Source: Rheinheimera sp. D18 | GTDB taxonomy: Bacteria > Pseudomonadota > Gammaproteobacteria > Enterobacterales > Alteromonadaceae | Reading direction: 5' to 3' | Length of the DNA: 64,000 nt | NCBI RefSeq assembly: GCF_004345025.1 | Contig: NZ_CP037745.1 | Coordinates: 930,001-994,000, forward strand | In this document: piece after piece, positions 28,140-37,862 of the stretch | Position numbering within the stretch: position 1 is the stretch's first letter | How the letters are laid out: every line of letters starts with the position of its first letter | Position numbers and translations under genes: made by a program | Notes under the pieces: generated by a model | Databases searched by the model: none | The model's input: only the letters and a program-made list of their open reading frames with translations | What the model was told of the DNA's origin: nothing

Positions 28140-31100
28140 ATGGCATTTGATCAAAGTACCCGTAATCGCTTACAAAAATTTGTTAGCAGCGCCCGGGCCA
28201 TTTTAAGTGAAGAGTTTACCCGTCAGCTGCAGGCTACCTATGGTTTAGATCCAAAACTGGGCACCAATGCGCCAATTAAAAGCCTCACCCATTTAGATAA
28301 TCGGCAGCGGCAAACTGCACATTTATTACGTGAAACGCTCGCCCATTACCTGGCAACCACCCCGGGTAAAACTGAAAAAGACCGTATTAAGCAGGTATTA
28401 GACCGCATAGTGCGCGAGCAGGCATTTACCGTATTAAACCGTCTCGCGGCGCTTCGCATGGCTGAAGCCCGTGGTTTTTTGTTGGAATCGATCGCAAAAG
28501 GCCACAATTCGCAAGGTTTTAAACTTTACAGGTTTGCATCAGCTACAGCACACGGTGAAACCGGCGATGCTTATCGGAACTACCTGTTTAGTTTATTCGA
28601 CGAATTTAGCCTGGACTTGGCCGTGCTGTTTGACCGTCACAGTGCGCAAGGCCGGTTATTCCCCAGAGAAAGTGCCTTATTAGAGCTTTTGGGTGAGATA
28701 AACCATGTTGATATCGAGCACCTGTGGGCAGAAGATGAAACCATTGGCTGGATATACCAGTACTTTAACTCGCAAGAAGAACGTAAAAAAATGCGTGCCG
28801 AGTCGCAGGCACCACGCAACAGCCGTGAGCTAGCGGTACGCAATCAGTTCTTTACCCCACGTTACGTTGTAGAGTTTTTAACCGACAACACCCTGGGCCG
28901 TATCTGGTATGAAATGACACAAGGTAATACCGGCTTAGTGGATAGCTGCCGTTACTTGGTCCGTCGCCCAACAGAAATCTTCTTAAAACCCGGTGAGGAT
29001 GCGCCAGAGACTGAACAAAATGACGAGGCGTTAAGCCAGCAAGAGCTGTTGCAGCAACCTGTTTATATTCCACATAGGCCATTAAAAGACCCGCGTACTA
29101 TCCGCATGCTAGACCCCGCCTGTGGTTCTATGCACTTTGGTTTATATGCGTTTGACTTATTTGAGCGTATCTACCTGGAAGCCTGGCAATTAGAACAGCA
29201 ATTAGGTGCAGCTGCCTTTACCCGAGAAGATGGTTTAACTTCGTTACAAGAAACCTATGCTTCGCTAGACGCTTTTAAGCAGCAAATCCCTAAACTGATT
29301 ATCGAACACAATATCCATGGTGTTGATATTGATCCTCGCGCCGTGCAAATCGCCGGCTTAAGTTTATGGCAACGCGCCCAGCGTGCTTGGCACCAGCAAG
29401 GCCTTAAACCGCAGCAGCGGCCAACCATTGTTAAATCCAACATCGTTTGCGCCGAGCCAATGCCAGGTGAAAAAGCCTTATTGCAGGAATTTACCAGCAA
29501 GCTTAACCCGCCGGTGTTAGGACAACTGCTAGAGGTTATCTTCGATAAAATGCAGTTAGCTGGTGAGGCTGGTACGCTGCTTAAAATCGAAGAAGAAATT
29601 CAAACGGCTATCCAAGAAGCTCGCAAGCAATGGTTAAAGCAATCTGGTGGTCGCGGTACTAGCGATTTATTCCAGGCTGAACTCGATGCAGCTATTCCAC
29701 AAACCACGCTGGGTTTTGATTTGCGCGGCATTAATGATGAGAGCTTTTGGGATGATGCCGAGTCGCGTATTTTACAGGCGTTAAGTGATTATGCTGAGCA
29801 GGCAGAAGCTACAGCAGACCAGAAGCGACTGTTTGCTGAGGATGCCGCGAAAGGATTCGCTTTTATTGACCTATGCCGTAAGCGATTTGATGTATTTTTG
29901 ATGAATCCACCTTTCGGTAGCGCTACTAAGGCTGTAGATGAGTATATAAAACGAACTTACCTAGATTATGGCCACGATATTATCAATAATTTTCTTGAAC
30001 GAGCGGAAAGCATAGGTACAAGAAAAAGGTTTTGCGGAGTTATTCTATCTAGAACACTGATCTTAAATGAGCGAATTACAAATTTCAGAAAACAATTTCT
30101 GCTGAAAAAAAATTCACTTTCGTTTTTGGTGGATTTAGGAAATGGAGTTTTAGATGCAGCTGTTGATACTGCCGCGTTAATCTTCAAAGAACGTAATATT
30201 CAAGAACGTACGATTTGTGGGGACATTCTTCGAATTTCAGCTGATGAAAAGGCCGAAGCAGTCCTTAAATTTTCAAATCTAGATTATGATAAAACTTATG
30301 TTGTGAAATCTCAGGACTTCTTGAAAGTTCCTATGGGGGTTTTATGCTATTGGGTCAAACCTTGGATGTTGGAGCTTTTCAAAAAAGATCGTTTAGATCC
30401 TGAAATTGGAGTTGTAAAGAAAGGGTTGATTACTGGTAATGATGACAGGTTTGCAAGAAATCACTGGGAGGTTATTGATTACGAGTGGTCTCCTCTTTTT
30501 AAGGGAGGGGAATTCTCGACATTTTATTCACCTTTAGATATGAAGATCAATTGGAGAGATAATGGTCGCGAACTTAGGGCTTTTGCAGTAGGTAAATATG
30601 GTTCTGAATCAAGAACTTTAAAAAATGTTGATTATATTGGTAGAAGCTCTGTTGGATGGGGTATTAAAAACTCAGTTGGTTTTGGTGTTAGGTTAATTGA
30701 AAAAGAAAATGTTGTTTATAATGACAATGGACCAGCATTTTTCATTCATGAGAAAATGTTAGGTGAATACTCAATTTATTCAATACTGTCAATATTTAAC
30801 TCGTCGCTTTTTAAGGTTCTGTTAAGGATTTTCCAAGTTGGAGAAAGGGGTAGATATCAATGGTTATCAGCTCATGTCTCGATAATGCCTAAACCAATCT
30901 CTTTTGATCATAGGTTAAGTGAAATTGGCAAAAATCTTACAGCTTTCTTCAGAGAGTTGTACTCATGGTTTGAAGAAAGTGATGACTTCGACATTAATGA
31001 ATTCAAATCTTTAGTTGATAAAGCCGGTCAAATCCCTAGTTATATTGATAAAAATATACAAAAATTAGAGCTTCTTTACATCGAGCTGGATGAAATAGTT

Positions 31101-32069
31101 TTAAAATGCTTTGAAGTCGACATTTCAGATTTTAATGAAGCAAATGTATTGATTTTGGATGAAAGAGAGAGGCCTGAGAAAAACTATAGACGTATTGTTG
31201 ATCAGCTTCTATCTTCACTTGATGTACGGATTGTATCAGTTGAGTTTGGTCGGCTGTTTGGAAGGTGGGGTGGTGGCATTTCAAGGGTTCTCTCAACTGA
31301 TAAATTTGATGTACTATATGATGCTTTAGATATAGGTTTAATAAATAATAGTTTTAAAGACCGTGACAATTTAATAGCATTCTTACACAAGCCAAGTGGC
31401 TTTTTCGATATGCATTTAGGAATGTATTCTGCAAATAAGCGGCAGGCTCCAATATATTGGCCAATACAAACTCCATCGATCTCATACACTTTATGGCTCT
31501 ATTATCATCAAATAGACGAGCAAACTCTCTACACTTGCGTCAACGATTTTGTTGAACCTAAGCTTGCTCAGGTCGAACATGATTTGAGTAGCCTACGCAG
31601 TAAATCCGCTCGCAGCAGCCAGGAAGAAAAAGAGCTGGAGAAGCTCAGTGACTTGGTTAGTGAACTGCGTGATTTTCGTGATGAGCTGCTACGTATTGCC
31701 AAGTTCTGGAAACCAAACTTAAACGATGGTGTGCAGATCACCGCTGCGCCACTGTGGAAACTGTTCCAACATAAAGCCTGGCAGAAAAAGCTAAAAGAAA
31801 CCTGGGAAAGCCTGGAACAAGGCGAATACGATTGGGCACATCTTGCCTGCAGCATTTGGCCAGATAGGGTTCTACGTAAGTGCCACCAAGACCGCAGCTT
31901 GGCGATAGCCCATGACGTGGAAGGGCATTTTTGGCATGAAGTAGAAGTACCGGTAACACGCGGTAAAAAGGCGACTGGTGAAACTAAATTTGAATGGCAG
32001 CCAAAAGATTTAACCGAGCCTGAAATTTTGAATTTGATTAAGCGAATTAAGGAAGAGAAGGGCTTATGA
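28140..32069 (+). CDS. pglX: BREX adenine-specific DNA methyltransferase PglX
   Basis: N6-adenine methyltransferase that marks host DNA on one strand of a non-palindromic site. SAM-binding motif I is MLDPACGSMHFG (about residue 322) and catalytic motif IV is NPPFGS (about 588). 1309 residues, typical. The first 580 and last 170 codons have the GC-richer style of the neighbours, while about 29880-31560 is markedly AT-richer by eye, covering the target-recognition region. This suggests a replaced specificity segment. The reading frame is intact throughout, and the stop overlaps the pglZ start. Confidence 0.96.
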   Translation: MAFDQSTRNRLQKFVSSARAILSEEFTRQLQATYGLDPKLGTNAPIKSLTHLDNRQRQTAHLLRETLAHYLATTPGKTEKDRIKQVLDRIVREQAFTVLNRLAALRMAEARGFLLESIAKGHNSQGFKLYRFASATAHGETGDAYRNYLFSLFDEFSLDLAVLFDRHSAQGRLFPRESALLELLGEINHVDIEHLWAEDETIGWIYQYFNSQEERKKMRAESQAPRNSRELAVRNQFFTPRYVVEFLTDNTLGRIWYEMTQGNTGLVDSCRYLVRRPTEIFLKPGEDAPETEQNDEALSQQELLQQPVYIPHRPLKDPRTIRMLDPACGSMHFGLYAFDLFERIYLEAWQLEQQLGAAAFTREDGLTSLQETYASLDAFKQQIPKLIIEHNIHGVDIDPRAVQIAGLSLWQRAQRAWHQQGLKPQQRPTIVKSNIVCAEPMPGEKALLQEFTSKLNPPVLGQLLEVIFDKMQLAGEAGTLLKIEEEIQTAIQEARKQWLKQSGGRGTSDLFQAELDAAIPQTTLGFDLRGINDESFWDDAESRILQALSDYAEQAEATADQKRLFAEDAAKGFAFIDLCRKRFDVFLMNPPFGSATKAVDEYIKRTYLDYGHDIINNFLERAESIGTRKRFCGVILSRTLILNERITNFRKQFLLKKNSLSFLVDLGNGVLDAAVDTAALIFKERNIQERTICGDILRISADEKAEAVLKFSNLDYDKTYVVKSQDFLKVPMGVLCYWVKPWMLELFKKDRLDPEIGVVKKGLITGNDDRFARNHWEVIDYEWSPLFKGGEFSTFYSPLDMKINWRDNGRELRAFAVGKYGSESRTLKNVDYIGRSSVGWGIKNSVGFGVRLIEKENVVYNDNGPAFFIHEKMLGEYSIYSILSIFNSSLFKVLLRIFQVGERGRYQWLSAHVSIMPKPISFDHRLSEIGKNLTAFFRELYSWFEESDDFDINEFKSLVDKAGQIPSYIDKNIQKLELLYIELDEIVLKCFEVDISDFNEANVLILDERERPEKNYRRIVDQLLSSLDVRIVSVEFGRLFGRWGGGISRVLSTDKFDVLYDALDIGLINNSFKDRDNLIAFLHKPSGFFDMHLGMYSANKRQAPIYWPIQTPSISYTLWLYYHQIDEQTLYTCVNDFVEPKLAQVEHDLSSLRSKSARSSQEEKELEKLSDLVSELRDFRDELLRIAKFWKPNLNDGVQITAAPLWKLFQHKAWQKKLKETWESLEQGEYDWAHLACSIWPDRVLRKCHQDRSLAIAHDVEGHFWHEVEVPVTRGKKATGETKFEWQPKDLTEPEILNLIKRIKEEKGL

Positions 32070-34588
32070 GTATTCAACAGTTTATTCAAGAGCAAATACT
32101 GGCCCCCCGGTTAGAAAAGCATCAGGTACTAGTGGTTTATGACCCAGAGCAGCGTTATCGCGACACCTGTTTAGCATTGGCCGGTGCGCAATGCGTTGTG
32201 GTGGATGCAACTGAATCGAGTATTCAGGCGAGGGCCCAGGCGATAAAAGCCCTGACTGAGCTGGGCGAGCACAAACTGGCTCAGCTATTGGTTTATGTAC
32301 CTGCCGCCAAACCGCTGGAAGATGAAGATAAACAGCGCGACCCATATGCCCTATACAGTGCCTGCGGTAGTGTGTTCCCAGCAGGTGATGGCGATAATTT
32401 TTTGAGCATTTGTTTAAAGGCGAAGCCGGACTATGCTACCCAGGTACGTGAGGTATTTGAACGCGACCCCAGCCCTAGTTTTGCGGTAATAGATGCAATT
32501 GGCGGTGGTTTAAGCTGGCCAAATTTACGCGCGACGTTAAAGGTTGAATCGACCCGCGATATTTTATTTAGCTTATTGGTACCAAGCGACAGCCAGCAGA
32601 GTGCGCTTAAAGCCAATGAAACCTGGGTTACTGAGGTTAAAGAGCTGCTTAAGGCCAGTATTGGCTTAGACTTAAAAACCCGCGGGAAAACCTGGTCCGC
32701 TATTGCTGAAGAGTTATGGCGTTTTGTGTTATTTAGCGAGTTTGCTTTTGACTTACCGTCGGCTTTACCGATGCAACTTGCCGATGTGCCCAAAGCGAAC
32801 GACGCCGCAAAACCCTTGATTGAAGATATCTGTGAACGGCTTCGCAGCGACAGGCGTACGCAACCCACCTATATCGAGCGCGCTGAAGCGGTAGAAGCTG
32901 AGCTCGGTTTAAAAGACTCGTGCAGCAATATTGCCGACTTAGGCGAACGTGACACCTTTCCATTTGAAGAGCGTACCTTTTTACATCAGGCAATTGATGC
33001 GCTGCAGCGCGACGATACCGATCGCGTTCGGCAAATTTTATCACGCCATGCGCAGTCGGTTTGGACCGGTAAAGGTGAAAGCCAAGCGCAATGGGATCTG
33101 CTGCGCTCAGCGTTAAGCCTTATTGCCGCTTGCCAGGATAATGACCGTGTACTTGCCGACAATACCCGCAGTATGGAAGCGGTTTTAGCGTTTTATATTG
33201 CGCAGTTCAGAGAAGTCGATAGGCTGCACCGTGAGTTTGAACAAGCTATTAGTGATTATGATTGGCAAGATACGCAAGGGATTATGCATCCTTTGCAGCA
33301 ACAAGTGCGCAAGCAATACGGCCGGTTAATTGAAAAGTTACAGCTGGTATTTACCCGGCATTTGCAAAGCCAAGGTTGGCCGCAACCTGGCTACCTGTCT
33401 AATACGGAAGTATTCGATAAACTGGTAGCACCTAAGCTAAAACAAAGCGGCAATAAAGTGGCATACCTGATGGTGGATGCACTGCGGTATGAGCTTGGCG
33501 TGGCACTGGAGCAACAACTGAAAGAAGATGGCAAAGTTGAGTTAATGCCGGCTTTAGCGCAGTTGCCCAGTATTACCCTAGTAGGTATGGCGAGCTTGCT
33601 GCCAGATGCCAGCTCAGCGTTAACCTTAAATAAAGTTGACGGTAAGTTAGTGCCCTATATTCAAGGCCAGGAAGTAAAAACGGTTGCCCAGCGTATGGAA
33701 TGGATCCGCAAACGGTATGGGGCACGTTTTCAGGAAGGCCGGTTAGAAGATTTTGTCAGAAGCCGCTTTAAAATTGAGGACGGTGTAGAGCTATTAGTGC
33801 TGCGCAGTGTTGAAATTGATGGCCATTTTGAAAACCATCCTGATACTGCGCCGGCTGAAATTATTAATGCGTTAAAGCGGATCCGCGTTGCTATCCATAA
33901 ATTGAAAGACGCCGGTTTTAGAGATGTGGTGATCGCGACAGATCACGGCTTCTTTATGAATACCCATGCACAAGCCGGCGATACCTGTAATAAGCTCGCC
34001 GGAGACTGGCTAAACATTCACGAACGCTGTTTATTGGGTGACGGTAGTGCTGACCAACATCATTATGCCATTACCGCAGACAAAGCCGGTATACGGGGTG
34101 ATTTCGCCAAGCTAGCTGGGCCTTTGACCATGGCATCATACAAAGCAGGTATGTTGTATTACCATGGCGGTGCCTCTTTGCAAGAATGCGTGGTGCCGGT
34201 GCTTCAGATTCAGTTGCCTGTTGCCGAGCAGGCACCGCTTGAACAAGCCAATGTAGTGCTGACCTATAAAAATGGCGCAAAACGTATTACCACCAGGTTG
34301 CCAGTAGTGGAAATTGCTGTTGAAACCCAGGATATGTTTTCCATTGGTAGCGATTTTGAAATTTTGCTTGAAGCGCACGACAAGAGCGGCAATGTCGTGG
34401 GGGAGGCTAAGCCAGGTGGCGCGGTTAACCCGGCGACGGGCACCATCACCTTAAAGCCGGGCGATAAAACGCAGATCACGCTAAAAATGCATTTAGAGTT
34501 TGAAGGGAAGTTTAAAGTTAAAGCACTAAACCCGTCGACCTTGAAAGCTTATTGCCAATTAGAATTGGAAACGGATTACACGGTATAA
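32066..34588 (+). CDS. pglZ: BREX alkaline-phosphatase-superfamily protein PglZ
   Basis: 840 residues, start overlapping the pglX stop by 4 nt (ATGA). The PglZ domain shows metal-site motifs MVDALRYELG (about 468) and VVIATDHGFFMNTH (about 622-635). PglZ proteins are metal-dependent nucleases or phosphatase-like enzymes needed for BREX defence and for PglX modification. The N-terminal half has the VVYDPEQRYRD start common in type 1 PglZ. The C-terminal beta-rich tail (about 730-840) is also normal. Confidence 0.95.
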   Translation: MSIQQFIQEQILAPRLEKHQVLVVYDPEQRYRDTCLALAGAQCVVVDATESSIQARAQAIKALTELGEHKLAQLLVYVPAAKPLEDEDKQRDPYALYSACGSVFPAGDGDNFLSICLKAKPDYATQVREVFERDPSPSFAVIDAIGGGLSWPNLRATLKVESTRDILFSLLVPSDSQQSALKANETWVTEVKELLKASIGLDLKTRGKTWSAIAEELWRFVLFSEFAFDLPSALPMQLADVPKANDAAKPLIEDICERLRSDRRTQPTYIERAEAVEAELGLKDSCSNIADLGERDTFPFEERTFLHQAIDALQRDDTDRVRQILSRHAQSVWTGKGESQAQWDLLRSALSLIAACQDNDRVLADNTRSMEAVLAFYIAQFREVDRLHREFEQAISDYDWQDTQGIMHPLQQQVRKQYGRLIEKLQLVFTRHLQSQGWPQPGYLSNTEVFDKLVAPKLKQSGNKVAYLMVDALRYELGVALEQQLKEDGKVELMPALAQLPSITLVGMASLLPDASSALTLNKVDGKLVPYIQGQEVKTVAQRMEWIRKRYGARFQEGRLEDFVRSRFKIEDGVELLVLRSVEIDGHFENHPDTAPAEIINALKRIRVAIHKLKDAGFRDVVIATDHGFFMNTHAQAGDTCNKLAGDWLNIHERCLLGDGSADQHHYAITADKAGIRGDFAKLAGPLTMASYKAGMLYYHGGASLQECVVPVLQIQLPVAEQAPLEQANVVLTYKNGAKRITTRLPVVEIAVETQDMFSIGSDFEILLEAHDKSGNVVGEAKPGGAVNPATGTITLKPGDKTQITLKMHLEFEGKFKVKALNPSTLKAYCQLELETDYTV

Positions 34589-34591
34589 ATT

Positions 34592-36670
34592 ATGGATGCT
34601 ATAGATCAGAAGCTTAACCAGCTATTCGATGGCAAGGTTGTACGCAAAGACTTGGTACATCGGATTAAAAAAGGCACCAACGTACCCACCTTTGTGCTGG
34701 AGTTTTTATTGGCACGTTATTGCGCCAGTGATGATGAAGCCGAGATCCAGGCAGGTATGGAAGCCGTGCTTGATACGCTAAACGATAATTACGTGCGACC
34801 CAATGAAGCCAACAAAGCGCAATCTAAAGTAGCGACTAAGGGTAAGTATCGGTTTATCGATAAAGTGCATGTTAATTACGTGGAGAAAGATCGCCGGCAT
34901 TGGGCTGCGCTTGAGAACTTTGATTCCCGTAGAGTAGGCATAAGCGAAACGTTTTACCGCAATCATGACCGGCTGTTACAAGGTGGTTTGTGGGCTGAAG
35001 TGACAATTGCCTATAACGAAATTGAAGATGACGATTACGCATTTTTTATCGAAGATTTGCGACCTATTCAGTTAAGCCGGTTTAACTTCGAACAGTATTG
35101 TGAAGGACGCAGTGCTTGCAGTCGTGACGAGTGGATGAGCTTTATTCTGCGCACGGTTGGTCTGGAGCCTTCACGCTTATCCCCTCGCATGAAAATGCAT
35201 TTTATTGCCCGTTTGTTGCCTTTAGTTGAGCCGAACTTCAATTTTATCGAACTAGGACCACGCGGGACGGGTAAATCCTATTTCTTCAGCGAGTTCTCAC
35301 CCTATTCAACGCTAATCAGCGGTGGCCAGGCAACCAAATCGACCTTGTTTTATAACAACCAGCGTAAAAAGATTGGTTTGGTTGGCTTCTGGGATACCGT
35401 CGCCTTTGATGAAGTAGGCGGCATTAAGGTTAAAGACCACGATACCATTCAGATCATGAAGGATTTTATGGCCAATGGCCGCTTTTCTCGTGGTGTTGAG
35501 GTGATTGCTGATGCCTCTATGGCCTTTGTCGGTAATTTAGATTTGTCCGTCGAGCAAATCGTTAATTCCGAAATGTATGATTTGTTTCAACCGTTACCCA
35601 AAGAGTTTGACCTGGCAGTAATGGACCGTTTTGCTTGCTATTTGCCGGGTTGGGAGATGCCGAAAAATAGCAGCGAGTTTTTAACCAGTAACTATGGTTT
35701 CATTACCGATTACCTGGCAGAAGCTTTTCATTATCAGTTAAAACAAACTAACCGTTATGAAGAAGTCAGCAAGCGGATCCGATTGGGCAGGGCAGTTGAA
35801 GGCCGTGACGAAAAGGGGATTAAGAAGACTGTTGCGGCATTCTTAAAGATTTTACATCCAGGTGGGACAGCATCTGACGCCGAATTTGAAGAGTATGTTG
35901 CTTACGCCATCGAGGCCAGACGGCGGGTAAAAGAGCAGATGAACAAGCGCAAATCAGATGATGAATTTGCCAAGATTAATCTGTCTTATTTTAACGCTGA
36001 TGGTAAAGAAATTATTGTGTATTGCCCGGAGTCTAAACTTGCGCCTGCAACCCAAGATCCTGTGCGAAAAAATATACATGATGTGGGCGGTGAAGCTTCA
36101 GAACAGGGAACGAACGTTGTGCCAACCGTCACGACTGCACAAGTTACCCAACCTGCAGTTATAGAGCCATCTGTAAGCTTACCTACTGCGTTAGAGCCTC
36201 AATTAACCGAGCAACATTACACCATCCATTACGGCGCAACTGGCTACAGCTATGAGTCAATTATTGGCCCCTATTTGGTGGGCGGTAAAGAGATTGTGAT
36301 TGAAGACCCTTACATAAGGCTGACGCATCAGGTGCAGAACTTTGTGCGCTTTTGCGAGGCGATAGTGAAGGCTCCCAATATCAGAAAAATCCAGCTTATT
36401 ACCAGTTACGACAGTGATACGGATGTAAAGGAGATGTCTGATAAATTGGGCGAGCTAAAGCAAAGCTTATTGGAGATCGATATTGAGCTTGATGTCAAAA
36501 TTAACGAGCACATGCATGATCGTGAAATGCGTATCGATAATGGCTGGGTGATTAAAATCGGCCGGGGCTTGGATTTCTTTCAAAAGCCGGATAGCTGGTT
36601 TGGCATTGGTACAAACGACCTTTCTCTTAGAAAGTGTTTAGAAACAAAGGTTGATATTTACAAGGCTTAG
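34592..36670 (+). CDS. brxL: BrxL AAA+ protein with a MITD1-like C-terminal domain
   Basis: 692 residues. The N-terminus (LNQLFDGKVVRKDLVHRIKK) and the AAA+ core are those of BrxL: Walker A in LGPRGTGKSYFF (about residue 222), GGQATKSTLFYNN, and Walker B in FDEVGGIKVKD (about 271). AAA homology ends near residue 470. Described BrxL proteins continue into a Lon-like domain. Here a Pro/Thr/Gln-rich linker (about 490-540) leads instead into a domain with IVIEDPYIRLTHQ, FVRFCEAIVK, HDREMRIDNGW and IKIGRGLDFFQKP. That pattern matches the PLD-like C-terminal domain of eukaryotic MITD1 (MIT_C). No Lon Ser-Lys dyad is seen. BrxL is needed for phage blocking and loads on DNA. Confidence 0.88.
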   Translation: MDAIDQKLNQLFDGKVVRKDLVHRIKKGTNVPTFVLEFLLARYCASDDEAEIQAGMEAVLDTLNDNYVRPNEANKAQSKVATKGKYRFIDKVHVNYVEKDRRHWAALENFDSRRVGISETFYRNHDRLLQGGLWAEVTIAYNEIEDDDYAFFIEDLRPIQLSRFNFEQYCEGRSACSRDEWMSFILRTVGLEPSRLSPRMKMHFIARLLPLVEPNFNFIELGPRGTGKSYFFSEFSPYSTLISGGQATKSTLFYNNQRKKIGLVGFWDTVAFDEVGGIKVKDHDTIQIMKDFMANGRFSRGVEVIADASMAFVGNLDLSVEQIVNSEMYDLFQPLPKEFDLAVMDRFACYLPGWEMPKNSSEFLTSNYGFITDYLAEAFHYQLKQTNRYEEVSKRIRLGRAVEGRDEKGIKKTVAAFLKILHPGGTASDAEFEEYVAYAIEARRRVKEQMNKRKSDDEFAKINLSYFNADGKEIIVYCPESKLAPATQDPVRKNIHDVGGEASEQGTNVVPTVTTAQVTQPAVIEPSVSLPTALEPQLTEQHYTIHYGATGYSYESIIGPYLVGGKEIVIEDPYIRLTHQVQNFVRFCEAIVKAPNIRKIQLITSYDSDTDVKEMSDKLGELKQSLLEIDIELDVKINEHMHDREMRIDNGWVIKIGRGLDFFQKPDSWFGIGTNDLSLRKCLETKVDIYKA

Positions 36671-36683
36671 TAATCAAACATGT

Positions 36684-36986
36684 CTACAACCAATGGCTTG
36701 GGATTTTAACTTCAAAGCTCGATTCAACATAGCTTAAGGTGCCAAGAATTTCTTGGTGCCGGCGCTGGTTGTAATCTAACCCAGCTTTGCGCGCTTCAAC
36801 AATCTGTTTTAACTCTGCCAGGTTAAACATCCCAAGCGCATAAAAATTGCCCCAGGTTGGCTGGCCGAAGAGGTTGTAAATAACCACGGTGCTGTCCCGC
36901 TCACTGGCCAGGCGTTTCTCTCCGGTAATTTTTAGTACTGCCGCTTCTGCTTCTTCGCGGTCTTCGTAGGTGTTTAGTAGTTTCAT
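36684..36986 (-). CDS. Small conserved-looking protein convergent to brxL
   Basis: 100 residues, ATG start at 36986, stop 13 nt from the brxL stop on the opposite strand. It begins MKLLNTYEDREEAEAAVLKI and ends EVKIPSHWL; it looks like a compact globular protein with no signal or membrane segment. No family recognised. It may be BREX-associated cargo. Upstream on the minus strand a TACAAT-like -10 is present but no good -35. Confidence 0.6.
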   Translation of the reverse strand: MKLLNTYEDREEAEAAVLKITGEKRLASERDSTVVIYNLFGQPTWGNFYALGMFNLAELKQIVEARKAGLDYNQRRHQEILGTLSYVESSFEVKIPSHWL

Positions 36987-37130
36987 CTTTCTCAGTTTGT
37001 CATCGATTGTAGTATTTTTTGAAAATTAACCGCGCTTTTAGCGCTGCTTTGGTATTTCATGTGTTTTTTCATGACAATAAAACCAAGTAAAATACATCTG
37101 ATAAATCAAGGCCTTGAGTTAAACCATTTG

Positions 37131-37139
37131 TGTTATAAT
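37131..37139 (+). promoter_or_regulatory. Extended -10 promoter of the 37172 gene
   Basis: TGTTATAAT is a perfect extended -10 (TGn plus TATAAT at 37134-37139), 33 nt before the ATG at 37172. The best -35 (TTGAGT) is spaced only 14 bp away, so the promoter probably relies on the extended element. Confidence 0.6.
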
Positions 37140-37171
37140 AGCAATATGATTTAGACAAGGAGAGTACTAAC

Positions 37172-37789
37172 ATGACTTCATTAACAATTGCACAGTCTGC
37201 TTTAAGCAACGAGAGTAATGCTAACACTGATACATCCCTTTTTGATCTGACAAATCCATTTTTTAAGCAGATTGAGTCTTTAGAAATCGACGTTACGCAT
37301 ATTTTATCTTTGCTGCAATCAGCAAGCGGTGTTCCAGAACTTCATGATAAAAACCGAGAACTAAGAATTGTACGCTACGGTTACGCTTACGAATGTACGA
37401 AAGGCCTATACAGGGTAATTTTAAGTCGCGACGAGTTGTTACAAAGAAGTTCTGAGACTGCAGAACTCGAAGAGATAGAAGTCACTGCCTACGCAGTGTA
37501 TCAACACGTAAAACCTTTTATTCAGAAATGTGTGGACAACGGTATAGGTTGCTACATTTCTCATGAATACGCAGATATATTGAACAACAGCGATGATCGG
37601 GTATTTTGCTATTTAATGACAGCTGATAAGTCTGCAAGACTTTATGCTGTTTCGCATAACAAACTTGCGGTTTACTCGTTGTCGCTGAGCGTCCTATTTT
37701 ATAAATTTTTTCTCAAAAGTCGTAAACAGACACCGTTTCGAGACTGGACGTACATTGCACCGGAAGTTCTGCAAAAACTTCTTTGTTAA
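37172..37789 (+). CDS. Island protein of unknown function
   Basis: 205 residues with an AAGGAG ribosome-binding site and its own extended -10 promoter. It has no signal peptide. The central part (LRIVRYGYAYECTKGLYRVILSRDEL) and the C-terminal hydrophobic patch (LAVYSLSLSVLFYKFFLK, about 165-182) stand out; the latter may be buried or membrane-associated. No family is recognised. It is a monocistronic gene between BREX and the three-gene cluster, placing it in the cargo region. Confidence 0.65.
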   Translation: MTSLTIAQSALSNESNANTDTSLFDLTNPFFKQIESLEIDVTHILSLLQSASGVPELHDKNRELRIVRYGYAYECTKGLYRVILSRDELLQRSSETAELEEIEVTAYAVYQHVKPFIQKCVDNGIGCYISHEYADILNNSDDRVFCYLMTADKSARLYAVSHNKLAVYSLSLSVLFYKFFLKSRKQTPFRDWTYIAPEVLQKLLC

Positions 37790-37825
37790 GTTAGTTGCTC
37801 TGACGCTACAACTTAGCGCTAAGAA

Positions 37826-37854
37826 TTAAGTCTTGACTTTTTATTGTATATAAC
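37826..37854 (+). promoter_or_regulatory. Promoter candidate of the wHTH-NTase-PP2C operon
   Basis: TTAAGT (37826-37831), 17-bp spacer, TATAAC (37849-37854). The -35 is poor but the -10 is good. The predicted start point falls at the left edge of the 24-bp palindrome at 37863-37886. A TTGACTTTTTATTG block in this region recurs in the promoter at 40050. Confidence 0.4.
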
Positions 37855-37862
37855 TGAAAGTT

